This document shows positions 17,464 through 25,946 of a DNA stretch of 64,000 nt, piece by piece. The notes beneath the pieces were generated by a model. That model ran no database searches, was not told the DNA's origin, and worked only from the letters and a program-made list of their open reading frames with translations. A program made the translations under genes and the position numbers. Source of the DNA: Prevotella sp. UBA2711 (GTDB lineage: Bacteria; Bacteroidota; Bacteroidia; Bacteroidales; Bacteroidaceae); the NCBI GenBank assembly GCA_002354095.1, contig DEKX01000032.1:71630-135629 (forward strand), written 5' to 3'. Each line of letters starts with the position of its first letter. Within the stretch, counting starts at the first letter, position 1.

Positions 17464-18275
17464 AGTCCATGAGGAATTAATGAGAAACGACGCGTGAAAC
17501 CAATCAAGAAACGATGCGTATAGACATGTTGCTTCAGCTGGTTGACTTTATATTGCTGATAGTTGCCCAAATAGCCGATGCGCAGCGTCCATTTGTTTGA
17601 GAGTCCTGCATCGAGTGTGAGCATCTGTCGCCATTCTGGAGCATTGACAAAGGTGGTGAACACCACATTATGGTCGTAATTGCCCCGATTGAATATCTCG
17701 TAATACGACTGTCCGTAGTTAGGCGAGAACATGACTCCCACCAAGGGTAGGTTCAATTCATAGCGAACCTGCATGGGTTTGTTGAACAACGTGAAGCGGT
17801 AGGCAGCGATTCCTGTAGGCATCAGGTTCAGGTGGGCGCGAGCTTGTGCTGGATTGTTTGAGTTGGAAGTATTGTAGATGAATCCCAGCGTAGCATTGCC
17901 CACACCACCAGCCTGCAGTGTCAGTCGGTTGTCGAGAAGGCTCCAGTTATAGAGCTTGCCGAAATAGAAATTATAGGCGCCCTCCAGTTCTTTTCGCGAG
18001 TTAGCTCTGTCGCGCACGAACGAGAAGTTGGCTTCATGCTCCATGATGGTACTCCATCGGCGATGTGGCCTTTTGCGTTCAACGGTAGCCACGAAACTCA
18101 GTCCAAAGCCCTTGAAATGTTCTGCCGACAGATAGGTGTCCAGGATATTTGTTCCGCCGATACCTATCATTCTGCTACTGGTAATAACCTTAGCAGAATC
18201 GTTTTGGGCTTGTGTCGGAAGTCCCAAAGCCAGTAGCCAACAGCTAACAATCCATATCTTACTGATAGTCTTCAT
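17460..18275 (-). CDS. DUF3316-like outer-membrane or periplasmic protein
   Basis: 271 residues from ATG 18275, chosen because it gives a clear signal peptide (MKTISKIWIVSCWLLALGLPTQAQ). The longer open frame upstream lies inside the topoisomerase gene and is unlikely to be used. The mature part has many alternating aromatic/hydrophobic strands (YNFYFGKLYNWSLLDNRLTL, FLIGFTRRFSL), suggesting a beta-barrel. I believe this is the DUF3316 family of Bacteroidetes, whose function is unknown. It overlaps the 3' end of parC by 17 bases and the S41 peptidase by 4, so the three genes probably form one transcript. Confidence 0.7.
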   Translation of the reverse strand: MKTISKIWIVSCWLLALGLPTQAQNDSAKVITSSRMIGIGGTNILDTYLSAEHFKGFGLSFVATVERKRPHRRWSTIMEHEANFSFVRDRANSRKELEGAYNFYFGKLYNWSLLDNRLTLQAGGVGNATLGFIYNTSNSNNPAQARAHLNLMPTGIAAYRFTLFNKPMQVRYELNLPLVGVMFSPNYGQSYYEIFNRGNYDHNVVFTTFVNAPEWRQMLTLDAGLSNKWTLRIGYLGNYQQYKVNQLKQHVYTHRFLIGFTRRFSLIPHGL

Positions 18276-20988
18276 CCGAGAAAAGTGTTTGCTGACCGGT
18301 GAGTTCGTCCATGACCTGTTGCTGACTCTTTCCTGCATCAGGGTCGAGGTTTTCTTCTTCTTGATTCTCTGTGTCCTCAAGATTTTCTGCAGGCTTTTCA
18401 GGGAAACGCAGGGGCTCCAACTCTATGATGCTTTCTATCTGGTAGGTCGTGAGTCGTTTGCCTTTAGCCTTATATCCTTTGACAGCAATAAACTGTTCCA
18501 CATCTATTTCCTCTTTTCCGCGGAATTCGTCAGCACCGCCGTAAGTAATCTGGATGCGGGGATAGACCTGGTCGGTCAGCAGAATCTGTTGCGAATTGAT
18601 ATTCTCACCCAGGTAATTCTGTTTCTTCTTCGAAGCCTCCATCAGGAACCGCTTGACGTATGGGTAGCCATGATTGTCCGCATCGAAGAGTACACAGCTC
18701 CACACCTTCTCTGCATCGTACTTCTCCAGATGCGCCACATTGTCTTCGAAGTGAACATTCTCGTCGAAACCAGAAAGATAGTAGTCGCCATTGTTCAGAA
18801 TAACCAGAATCTGTTCGCCATCGTTAAATTCGCCCAGCAATTGTCCGTGCTCGTCGTAGTTCAGGCGTTTCACGTCTGGGTCGTACCAAACTTTGCGACC
18901 TCCCAGGGTGGAGTGTCCATGACTCTTCAGTCCTATGCGGTGTATCTGGTATTTCGTCAGGATGACACCTTTGGCAGCACGTCCCTTGATACCCACTTCC
19001 GAGAAGTCCTTGTCGAAGAATATCTTCTTGAGTTTAGGAGCAGGATCGAGTGTTACCTTGATGACTTCGGCTTCGCCGTTGGGGTTAGCGGTAAAATAGA
19101 CCACCTTCGACCCAGGCGTGCCGTTGGTGATATCGTACTCCCTGTCGCGAGTGATGGCTGAGACGTTAAAGCGTTTGATGTAATAGATGCCCTTCTTACC
19201 ATCGCGATAGACGGCATTATAGATGGTGCGCTGGTCGTTCTTCTTGAATACACCCAGCCACATGATGTTTTTGCCTACAAATAATTTATCTGCCACACGC
19301 ACCACTTTAAACTTACCATCTCTGAAGAAGATGATGATATCGTCAATATCCGAGCAGTTGCAGACAAATTCGTCCTTCTTCAGTCCAGTTCCTATGAAGC
19401 CGTCATTCCTGTTGATATAGAGTTTCTGGTTAGCCTCCACCACCTTGGTAGCTTCGATGGTGTCGAAGTTGCGAATCTCCGTCAGTCGTGGGTGGTCTTT
19501 GCCATATTTGTCTTTGAGGAATTGGAACCAGTCGGCTGTAACCTCTACGAGATTAGCCAAATCGCGGTCTATTTGGTCTATCTCGGCTTTGATACGGGCC
19601 ATCAGTTCGTCAGCCTTATCCTTATTGAATTTCAGAATGCGCTGCATCTTGATTTCCAACAGTTTCAGGATGTCGTCTTTCGTCACCTCGCGAATCATCT
19701 GCGGATAGAAGGGCGTCAGTCGTTCGTCAATGTGTTCGCAGACTGCATCCACATTGGGCGCCTGTTCGAATTTCTTATCCTTATAGATACGTTCCTCAAT
19801 GAATATTTTCTCCAGCGAATAGAAATGCAGTTGTTCCAAGAGTTCTCCCTTGCGGATTTCCAACTCTTGTCGTATCAAGTCCTTCGTGCGATCGACCGAG
19901 TGGCGCAGCACATCCGATATGGTGAGGAACTGCGGCTTGTTGTCTTCAATCACGCAGCAGTTGGGCGAGATGTTGATTTCGCAGTCAGAGAAAGCATAGA
20001 GCGCATCAAGCGTCTTGTCCGACGATACCCCAGGTGCCAGTTGTACCTGAATCTCCACCTTGGCAGCAGTCAGGTCTTCCACGTGGCGAGCCTTGATTTT
20101 TCCCTTTTCAATGGCTTTTAGGATGGAGTCTATCAGTGTTTCGGTTGTTTTTGAGAAAGGAATCTCTCGGATAACGAGTGTCTTGGGGTCCAGTTTCTCA
20201 ATCTTTGCACGAACCTTCAGTACACCTCCGCGTTGTCCGTCGTTGTATTTCGAAACATCAATCGAGCCGCCAGTGGGGAAGTCGGGATAGAGCTGGAAGG
20301 GCTGGTCATGCAGATAGCTGATGGCTGCATCGCATATTTCCACAAAGTTATGGGGCAGTACCTTGGTAGAAAGACCTACGGCAATGCCCTCTGCTCCCTG
20401 TGCCAGTAGCAATGGGAATTTTACAGGCAGTGTGATAGGTTCTTTGTTGCGTCCGTCGTATGACATCTGCCATTCGGTGGTCTTCGGATTGAACACCGTG
20501 TCCAAGGCGAATTTTGAAAGGCGCGCCTCAATATAACGGGGTGCGGCAGCTTTATTGCCCGTCAGGATGTTTCCCCAGTTACCCTGTGTGTCGATGAGCA
20601 GGTCCTTCTGTCCCAGTTGCACCAAAGCGTCACCAATAGAGGCATCGCCGTGAGGGTGAAACTGCATGGTGTGTCCCACAATGTTAGCCACCTTGTTGAA
20701 TCGCCCGTCGTCCATGCGCTTCATGGAGTGCAGGATGCGGCGCTGAACAGGTTTCAGGCCGTCCTCTATATGCGGAACGGCACGGTCCAGGATGGTGTAT
20801 GAGGCATAGTCCAGAAACCAGTTCTGGTACATGCCACTGAGGTGATGTACGGCTGCAGCATCGAAGCGGTTGACAGGTTTGTAGTCAGAATGGGCTTCGG
20901 AGACATCGGTAAACTCCTTGTTTTCCGATGTCTCCGAGCCTTCCAGATTATCTGGATTTAAAATGTCGTCTTTAATTTCGTCGTCCAT
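18259..20988 (-). CDS. parC: DNA topoisomerase IV subunit A (ParC/GyrA type)
   Basis: 909 residues. HPHGDAS (111-117) in the DNA-gate helix and the catalytic tyrosine in AAPRYIEARLSKFA (Tyr152) define a type IIA topoisomerase A subunit. The N-terminus is acidic (DDEIKDDILNPDNLEGSE). The C-terminal part (about 520-870) has the beta-pinwheel repeats but no GyrA box (QRRGGRG) that I can find, which favours topoisomerase IV over gyrase. It decatenates sister chromosomes with ParE, which is not in the window. A long coiled coil region lies at about 380-520. Confidence 0.92.
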   Translation of the reverse strand: MDDEIKDDILNPDNLEGSETSENKEFTDVSEAHSDYKPVNRFDAAAVHHLSGMYQNWFLDYASYTILDRAVPHIEDGLKPVQRRILHSMKRMDDGRFNKVANIVGHTMQFHPHGDASIGDALVQLGQKDLLIDTQGNWGNILTGNKAAAPRYIEARLSKFALDTVFNPKTTEWQMSYDGRNKEPITLPVKFPLLLAQGAEGIAVGLSTKVLPHNFVEICDAAISYLHDQPFQLYPDFPTGGSIDVSKYNDGQRGGVLKVRAKIEKLDPKTLVIREIPFSKTTETLIDSILKAIEKGKIKARHVEDLTAAKVEIQVQLAPGVSSDKTLDALYAFSDCEINISPNCCVIEDNKPQFLTISDVLRHSVDRTKDLIRQELEIRKGELLEQLHFYSLEKIFIEERIYKDKKFEQAPNVDAVCEHIDERLTPFYPQMIREVTKDDILKLLEIKMQRILKFNKDKADELMARIKAEIDQIDRDLANLVEVTADWFQFLKDKYGKDHPRLTEIRNFDTIEATKVVEANQKLYINRNDGFIGTGLKKDEFVCNCSDIDDIIIFFRDGKFKVVRVADKLFVGKNIMWLGVFKKNDQRTIYNAVYRDGKKGIYYIKRFNVSAITRDREYDITNGTPGSKVVYFTANPNGEAEVIKVTLDPAPKLKKIFFDKDFSEVGIKGRAAKGVILTKYQIHRIGLKSHGHSTLGGRKVWYDPDVKRLNYDEHGQLLGEFNDGEQILVILNNGDYYLSGFDENVHFEDNVAHLEKYDAEKVWSCVLFDADNHGYPYVKRFLMEASKKKQNYLGENINSQQILLTDQVYPRIQITYGGADEFRGKEEIDVEQFIAVKGYKAKGKRLTTYQIESIIELEPLRFPEKPAENLEDTENQEEENLDPDAGKSQQQVMDELTGQQTLFSDEDYQ

Positions 20989-21058
20989 AGGGAGATAGTT
21001 ATTTTCTGCAAAGGTAACAAAAATTTCCGATATATCGAAACTTCTCCCCGTTTTTTCT

Positions 21059-22480
21059 TTACGGCATCTTCACGAGATTGACATTTTGCAGATTAATCTG
21101 AGCTGTCTTTGGGTCAATCTGCTTGTCTGTCTTGGTGTAAACAATGGTGGAATTCTGAATATTGATATTGTGAACACTGTTCAGTCCCAGAATGCCGCTG
21201 GCACTGATAGCCGTTTCTGCTCCATGACAGATAACGTTCGAAATATGGATGTCCTGGAATTCAGGTGCCAGTTTCTTCTGTTCTTCCGTATAGGTGGGAA
21301 CGGCATTGGGATCACTGCCTGCAGGACGGTCAACATAGTCGCATTGGAAAACGATGGCCTCTTCTTTAATGTCGGTCATGATGATGTCCGAGATATAGAG
21401 TTGTTCAGTCTTACCCCCGCGAGGCATACCACTCTTGAAGCGCAGACCGGTATCGGTGCCTGCGAAACGGTTGTGGCGAACCACGATGCGACGCATACCG
21501 CTGATGGTCTCACTACCCAGTACGAAACCACCGTGAGCATGATATACGGTATTGTTCTGAATCACGATATCCTCGCATCCGTTAGCGGGCGATTTTGCTT
21601 TAGTCTTGTTGCTCTTCATGCAAAGCCCGTCGTCACCGGCATCTACCGTGCAGTTTACAATCAGTCCGATGTTGATGTCGCTGAAGTCGATGGCATCACC
21701 ATTCTGAGCATTCCAAGGACAGCGAACGGTGACTCCGTCCACAATCACATTCTTGCAGTTCAGCGGATGAACATGAAACTTAGGCGAGTTCTGCACCGTC
21801 ACCCCTTCGATAAGCACGTTTTCGCAATCTGTAAAGCGGATGATGTCATTGCGCATCTTCTCCTGCTTCTCGGGTGTCTCGGCGATGTTGTTAACAGCAT
21901 CCTTCTTGTCCCAAGGATAGAAGAGCGTTCCGTTGGCCTTCTCCACACCACCTATATTCTTCTTGTATTCGTTCCACTCCACATCACTCACCTTGCTGCG
22001 CTTCACAGGGCGCCAGTATTCGCCGTTACCGTCGATGATGCCTTCACCGGTGATGGCTATGTTCTTGCGCTTCGAAGCACGGATAGCCGCATAGACGCGA
22101 TCACCCTCTTTGGCTTCTGGGTTGACAAAGAGTTTCTTGTCCGACGAGAAAAGGATAATGGCATTCTTCTCAAGGTGCAGCTCGATATTATCCTTGAAAG
22201 CGATAGGACCGGTGAGCCATATTCCCTCAGGTATCGTCAGTCTGCCACCGCCCAGTTTGTTCAGTTTACTGATACCCTTGGCAAAGGCCTCCGTGTTCAG
22301 AGCGATACCGTCGCCAATACCACCCACATCCTTGATGTTGATTTCGTTGGCAGGAATGACAGGACGGCTCACCTGTTTCACCTCAACAGGCAGATTCTGA
22401 TAATACTTGGAATAGTCTTGTGCCTCCATCGACACTGGCAGCAGAAGCAACGCTGCCACGTAGTTTAGTAGTCTGTTCAT
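21059..22480 (-). CDS. Glycoside hydrolase family 28 (polygalacturonase-like)
   Basis: 473 residues with a signal peptide (MNRLLNYVAALLLLPVSMEAQ). The right-handed beta-helix and GH28 signatures are clear: QNGDAIDFSD, DAGDDGLCMKS with the catalytic aspartates, YHAHGGFVLGSE with the conserved histidine, and RFKSG. The family hydrolyses galacturonic-acid linkages in pectin or rhamnogalacturonan, and the signal peptide places it in the periplasm or at the surface. It is not in an obvious polysaccharide utilisation locus, as no SusC/SusD pair is adjacent. It lies 46 bases downstream of the Fur-family gene on the same strand. Confidence 0.93.
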   Translation of the reverse strand: MNRLLNYVAALLLLPVSMEAQDYSKYYQNLPVEVKQVSRPVIPANEINIKDVGGIGDGIALNTEAFAKGISKLNKLGGGRLTIPEGIWLTGPIAFKDNIELHLEKNAIILFSSDKKLFVNPEAKEGDRVYAAIRASKRKNIAITGEGIIDGNGEYWRPVKRSKVSDVEWNEYKKNIGGVEKANGTLFYPWDKKDAVNNIAETPEKQEKMRNDIIRFTDCENVLIEGVTVQNSPKFHVHPLNCKNVIVDGVTVRCPWNAQNGDAIDFSDINIGLIVNCTVDAGDDGLCMKSNKTKAKSPANGCEDIVIQNNTVYHAHGGFVLGSETISGMRRIVVRHNRFAGTDTGLRFKSGMPRGGKTEQLYISDIIMTDIKEEAIVFQCDYVDRPAGSDPNAVPTYTEEQKKLAPEFQDIHISNVICHGAETAISASGILGLNSVHNINIQNSTIVYTKTDKQIDPKTAQINLQNVNLVKMP

Positions 22481-22526
22481 CTTTTTTGATTTGTATTTAA
22501 TTCTTAAAACTTATTTTCTATAACCT

Positions 22527-22949
22527 TTAATCTTTGCCACATTCCGCACAGATGCCCTTCACCACATACTCCGCCTCTTCAACTTCAAAGCCTGATGGCA
22601 GCGGCACTGGAGGTATGTGCACATTGGTAAGACAGAAAGTGCGATGGCACTTGCGACAAGTCAGGTGCACATGTCCCTGGCAATGGCGGGTATCATCCAA
22701 ATGGCATACACAGTATTTCTGCGAACCCGTGCCGTCGTCAATGTCGTGCAGCAGATGGGCATCAGCCAACAATGTCAATGTGCGAAACAGCGTCGAACGG
22801 TCAACCGTTGGCAACTTCGCCTCCAAATCGCTCAAACTGAAAGCATCGTGAAATCCATGCCGAATCTCGCGCCAAACCATCAGTCTTACTGCTGTCACGC
22901 GGATTCCCGCATTGTCAAGCACTTGCTCATCGGATATGTCTAAATGCAT
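22527..22949 (-). CDS. Fur-family metalloregulator
   Basis: 140 residues. An N-terminal winged helix (DNAGIRVTAVRLMVWREI, VDRSTLFRTLTLLADAHLLH) is followed by a metal-binding dimerisation domain with HCQGHVHLTCRKC (His89, His93, His95, Cys98, Cys101) and a C-terminal CAEC (Cys134, Cys137). The two CxxC pairs form the structural zinc site of Fur/Zur/PerR proteins. Which metal it senses cannot be decided from sequence; a zinc uptake regulator (Zur) is a fair guess. TAATTTTG on the reverse strand (22978-22971) is a likely -7 box. Confidence 0.88.
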   Translation of the reverse strand: MHLDISDEQVLDNAGIRVTAVRLMVWREIRHGFHDAFSLSDLEAKLPTVDRSTLFRTLTLLADAHLLHDIDDGTGSQKYCVCHLDDTRHCQGHVHLTCRKCHRTFCLTNVHIPPVPLPSGFEVEEAEYVVKGICAECGKD

Positions 22950-23299
22950 TGTCTTTCAGTAATTTGAGGGCAAAATTACGAAAATTCTTATAAAACCGCT
23001 TATAATTAAGAATAATTGACTATTTTTGCAATGCAAATGTAACAATACAAAAACAGGATGATATAGCAAACCCAACTAAATACGAAAAAGAATACGTTAA
23101 ACTGTTGTCCCTATTCCCTCATTCGAAAAGAATCATTACCATCCCATTTTGGTCCAGTAAAGAGAAAGAATATGCTACTACAAATATTGCAATTAATAGT
23201 AATTATCATTAATGAACTTGCCGATCGCACCTCGAGAGATTACGTTTCTCTAGGTGCGATCTTACGTTTCGTGGATAGAGAAGTGGGGGTTCACGACAA
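22950..23299. other. Gap before the dispersed repeat: no supported gene
   Basis: About 350 AT-rich bases. A stretch at about 23010-23212 is open in one frame without ATG, GTG or TTG and reads plausibly as protein near its end (KEYVKLLSLFPHSKRI), so it may be a decayed gene end, which I do not recognise. A hairpin at 23223-23261 follows. Otherwise nothing. Confidence 0.5.
23223..23261. repeat. Strong hairpin left of dispersed element copy A
   Basis: GATCGCACCT (23223-23232) and AGGTGCGATC (23252-23261) are exact inverted copies, extended by GAGA/TCTC inside. There is no T-run on either side, so it is not a terminator. A different hairpin occupies the equivalent position beside copy B. Confidence 0.75.
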
Positions 23300-23686
23300 A
23301 ACACCTAACCTCCTACCGTCAGATGGCGGAAATGCTGATGTGTAAAGGGCTGGGAGTATGGTAGGGGTTTCGTTAACTCCTACCATACTCCTACTGTGGT
23401 CTCTACTATGATATTGAAACAGCAGGAATGGTGATGTAAATGATTTTCATAATCTTCAAACTGATTATAAAAGATGGGCGCAAATGCTTAATAACCAGTG
23501 CGTTTTTGCTGGCTGGCCTACAAAAAATTTTTTCCTAACTAGGAAAATAATATTTTCTATTAATGGTAGCAATTTTTTCTCTTAATAGTAGCAAATGCAG
23601 GATTTAATAGGGTTTTGATTTTGTAAATAATATTCAAGAACATTCGGCTTAATCGCAGTAGTATCGATGGTAGGAGGGTAGGAGTT
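23300..23686 (+). mobile_element. Dispersed non-coding element with terminal inverted repeats, copy A
   Basis: A 387-bp segment without a gene, ending in imperfect 20-bp inverted repeats: the left end begins AACACCTAACCTCCTACC and the right end finishes ATGGTAGGAGGGTAGGAGTT. About four of five positions match copy B (reverse-complemented, 62349-62668), with a fully identical 44-base block at 23551-23594. Compared with B it carries about 65 extra bases near the left end, flanked by direct repeats of CTCCTACC. No target duplication is evident. It lies 76 bases before the RAYT transposase gene. It has the form of a miniature inverted-repeat element; whether the RAYT mobilises it is not known. 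Confidence 0.75.
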
Positions 23687-23762
23687 TCAATGAAAAACAT
23701 CGAAAAACCAATGCTTGTTTCCGATAAAAGTATTACCTTTGCGAAACTTTTGAACGAATGTG

Positions 23763-24776
23763 ATGGATTGGGAAGCATACGAGAAGCATAAACCATTTGC
23801 AGGGAAGAACAAGCCTTTCATGCTCAGAAGACGAATAGGTCACGATTATGAATCGCGATGTATTTATCTTGTGACTTTAACGGTTGAAGGCCGCCGTCCA
23901 CTCTTAGGACGGTTGGTTGGGGATGCCAATGCCGAAAAGGGGAGTGCCGAGGCGCCTAAGATTGTTTTGTCGCCTTTAGGAGAAAAAGTGAAGGAGATGT
24001 GGCTATCCATCAGTCTTTATCACCCAGAAATCAAGGTGCTTGCCACGATGGTAATGCCAGACCATCTGCATGGTATCTTATTCGTGGAAAGGGCGATGGA
24101 GGTGAGTCTGGGGATGGTTATCAAGGGCTTCAAGGCTGGGTGTAATAAGGCTTATCGGAAGGAGATTGGAGGGTCTGATGGGGCTGTGCTGCAACACTGT
24201 TGCAGCAGAGGGGACATTAAGGGGTTCCTGTTTTCCAGGAATTATAATGACCATATTCTTGATAGTGATGGGGAGCTTCATCGCTGGTTCCGATATCTTG
24301 AGGATAATCCTCGCAGATTGGCTGTGAAGCGACAGCATCCTGAGTTATTTACTGTAGTTAGTGGGATTCATATTGGAGAGTGGGATTGTCAGATGGTTGG
24401 AAATCGGAGTTTGCTGGCTTATCCGGAAAGGGCTGCAGTGATAGTGCACAGGGCTTATAGCGACCAAGAATATGAAGAGCTAAAACAACGCTGGTTGGCT
24501 TTGGGTGAACATGGTGGCGTTTTGGTGAGTGCGGCTATTGCTGCAAGGGAAAAGGAGGTGATGCGCGAAGCAATGAATCGTGGCTATAAGTTGATTGTAC
24601 TTCGCGAAAATGGATTTCCTCCTTTGTATAAGCCAGCTGGTGAGGCGTTTGATGCTTGTTCAAAAGGAAATCTTTTGCAGGTGAGTCCTTGGGAGCATCA
24701 CAACAAACGGCAGACGATCTCCCGTGAGCAATGTCTTCAATTGAACAGATTGGCTGAATATATTGCTAATCTATGA
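23763..24776 (+). CDS. REP-associated tyrosine transposase (Y1/HUH) with an extra C-terminal domain
   Basis: 337 residues from ATG 23763 (GTG at 23760 is an alternative). The Y1 transposase core spans about 25-195: strand YLVTLTVEGRRPLLG, the HUH motif MPDHLHGILF (His101, His103), FKAGCNKAYRK, and the catalytic tyrosine in FLFSRNYNDHIL (Tyr161), then LEDNPRRLAVKR. This is the RAYT/IS200-like family, which cuts single-stranded DNA at palindromes. Residues about 205-337 are an additional domain with GGVLVSAAIAAREKEVM, YKLIVLRENGFPP, KPAGEAFDAC and GNLLQVSPW, which resembles DprA/SLOG-type Rossmann folds by eye. A lone TACCTTTG at 23734-23741 may be its -7 box. No second transposase gene or normal insertion-sequence ends are visible. 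Confidence 0.85.
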   Translation: MDWEAYEKHKPFAGKNKPFMLRRRIGHDYESRCIYLVTLTVEGRRPLLGRLVGDANAEKGSAEAPKIVLSPLGEKVKEMWLSISLYHPEIKVLATMVMPDHLHGILFVERAMEVSLGMVIKGFKAGCNKAYRKEIGGSDGAVLQHCCSRGDIKGFLFSRNYNDHILDSDGELHRWFRYLEDNPRRLAVKRQHPELFTVVSGIHIGEWDCQMVGNRSLLAYPERAAVIVHRAYSDQEYEELKQRWLALGEHGGVLVSAAIAAREKEVMREAMNRGYKLIVLRENGFPPLYKPAGEAFDACSKGNLLQVSPWEHHNKRQTISREQCLQLNRLAEYIANL

Positions 24777-24819
24777 AAAAGCCCGACTTACCAGTCAGTG
24801 TGTTCTGGTAAATCGGACT
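24776..24819 (-). terminator. Terminator of ddh (reverse strand)
   Basis: On the reverse strand AGTCCGATTTACCAG and CTGGTAAGTCGGGCT form a 15-bp stem with two G-U pairs around a 10-base loop, followed by TTTTTC. The mismatches on the + strand become wobble pairs on the reverse-strand RNA, which assigns it to ddh. Confidence 0.85.
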
Positions 24820-24846
24820 ATTCGTATATCCAACTATAGAAATGGG

Positions 24847-25746
24847 TTATACCAAGTGCTCAATCAAGTCGGCACGCTCGCCTGGGAGCATATCGATGAC
24901 AGGAATCTCAATCATGGTGTAGCAACCTGGTTGCTGGCGCATAGAAGCGCGAGCCACATTCACTAGAACCTGAGCCGTCAGGGCAGGGTTGTTGATGCTC
25001 ATGTTGAACTCGAAACGCTGGTTCTGTGTCTTACCACTTACACCCTTGCGAACAAGATTCACACCATGCCCCATATCGCGAACAGCATCTACCGACTCAA
25101 CGGCAAATACGTGCGTCTCGTCGTTGGCAAAATAAGGATCGGCCTTGATAGCAGCAGTTACATCCTCCAACTTGGCACCGTCTTCCAGCTCTACATATAC
25201 CATACGGCGATGAATGCCCTCGCCCAAAGGAATGGTCATAGAAAGAGCATTTTTCACTCCAGCCTTAGAGCGTACGCAAACAGAGTGGCCCATCGACATA
25301 CCAGGTCCGAAGTTGGTATAGCTCAGACCTTTAGGAGCCAAGCTCTGCATCAGGGTACGAACGATGGAGTCGGAACCTGGATCCCATCCGGCAGCGATGA
25401 CGCTGACAGTACCCGTCTGCTTGTTGATTTCCATCAGACGCTCGCGATAGCCACGGATATTGGTGTGGATATCGAAAGAATCGACCGTATTGATGCCCAA
25501 AGGAAGAATCTGCTTTGCATATTCCTCGCATGAACGGGTAGGAGTGGCCAGAATAGCCACATCGACGTCTTTCAGTTCCTTAATATCCTTCACAACCTCA
25601 TAGGGAGCCAGTTCTGCTGGTTTGTCAGCAGAACCATTACGGCGTACTACTCCTGCAATCTCAAAATCGGCTGAAGCCTCCAGAGCTTCGATGGTAAATT
25701 TGCCGATATTACCGTATCCAACAACGGCTGCACGAATCTTTTTCAT
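24847..25746 (-). CDS. ddh: meso-Diaminopimelate D-dehydrogenase
   Basis: 299 residues. The N-terminal Rossmann fold has VVGYGNIGKFTIEAL; later ATPTRSCEEYAKQILPLGINTVDSFDIH, VSVIAAGWDPGSDSIVRTLM and GPGMSMGHSVCVRS are characteristic of NADPH-dependent Ddh. It makes meso-diaminopimelate directly from tetrahydrodipicolinate, the short dehydrogenase route of lysine and peptidoglycan synthesis. TAATTTTG on the reverse strand (25798-25791) is a probable -7 box. The gene is divergent from ruvA and convergent with the transposase gene. Confidence 0.95.
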   Translation of the reverse strand: MKKIRAAVVGYGNIGKFTIEALEASADFEIAGVVRRNGSADKPAELAPYEVVKDIKELKDVDVAILATPTRSCEEYAKQILPLGINTVDSFDIHTNIRGYRERLMEINKQTGTVSVIAAGWDPGSDSIVRTLMQSLAPKGLSYTNFGPGMSMGHSVCVRSKAGVKNALSMTIPLGEGIHRRMVYVELEDGAKLEDVTAAIKADPYFANDETHVFAVESVDAVRDMGHGVNLVRKGVSGKTQNQRFEFNMSINNPALTAQVLVNVARASMRQQPGCYTMIEIPVIDMLPGERADLIEHLV

Positions 25747-25888
25747 CTTTTTTTCTTCTATTTAGTTTGTATTTATGTCAAAATCGGTTGCAAAATTACA
25801 CTTTTTCGACGAAATACGTAACGAAACGGAAGAATATTTTCTTAAAAAGTAACCTTTTGTAATAATATGGCTGTATTTGCAGGAGAAA

Positions 25889-25937
25889 TACAATAAATTG
25901 TAAGCAAAATGCGTTTTAAAGATTGTATTAATACAAT
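25889..25937. promoter_or_regulatory. Two palindromes in the ddh-ruvA gap
   Basis: TACAATAAATTGTA (25889-25902) and ATTGTATTAATACAAT (25922-25937) are perfect palindromes built on TTGTA/TACAA half-sites. The second ends 9 bases before the ruvA ATG. They could be operators for ruvA; no regulator can be named. Confidence 0.45.
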
Positions 25938-25946
25938 TACGTGCGT

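Noticed and set aside
21086..22468. 460-codon open frame opposite the GH28 gene
   Set aside because: Antisense shadow of a well-supported gene; no recognisable motifs and atypical composition.
24780..24819. REP-like imperfect palindrome directly after the RAYT gene
   Set aside because: On the reverse strand its two mismatches become G-U pairs and it is followed by TTTTTC, so it is the rho-independent terminator of ddh.
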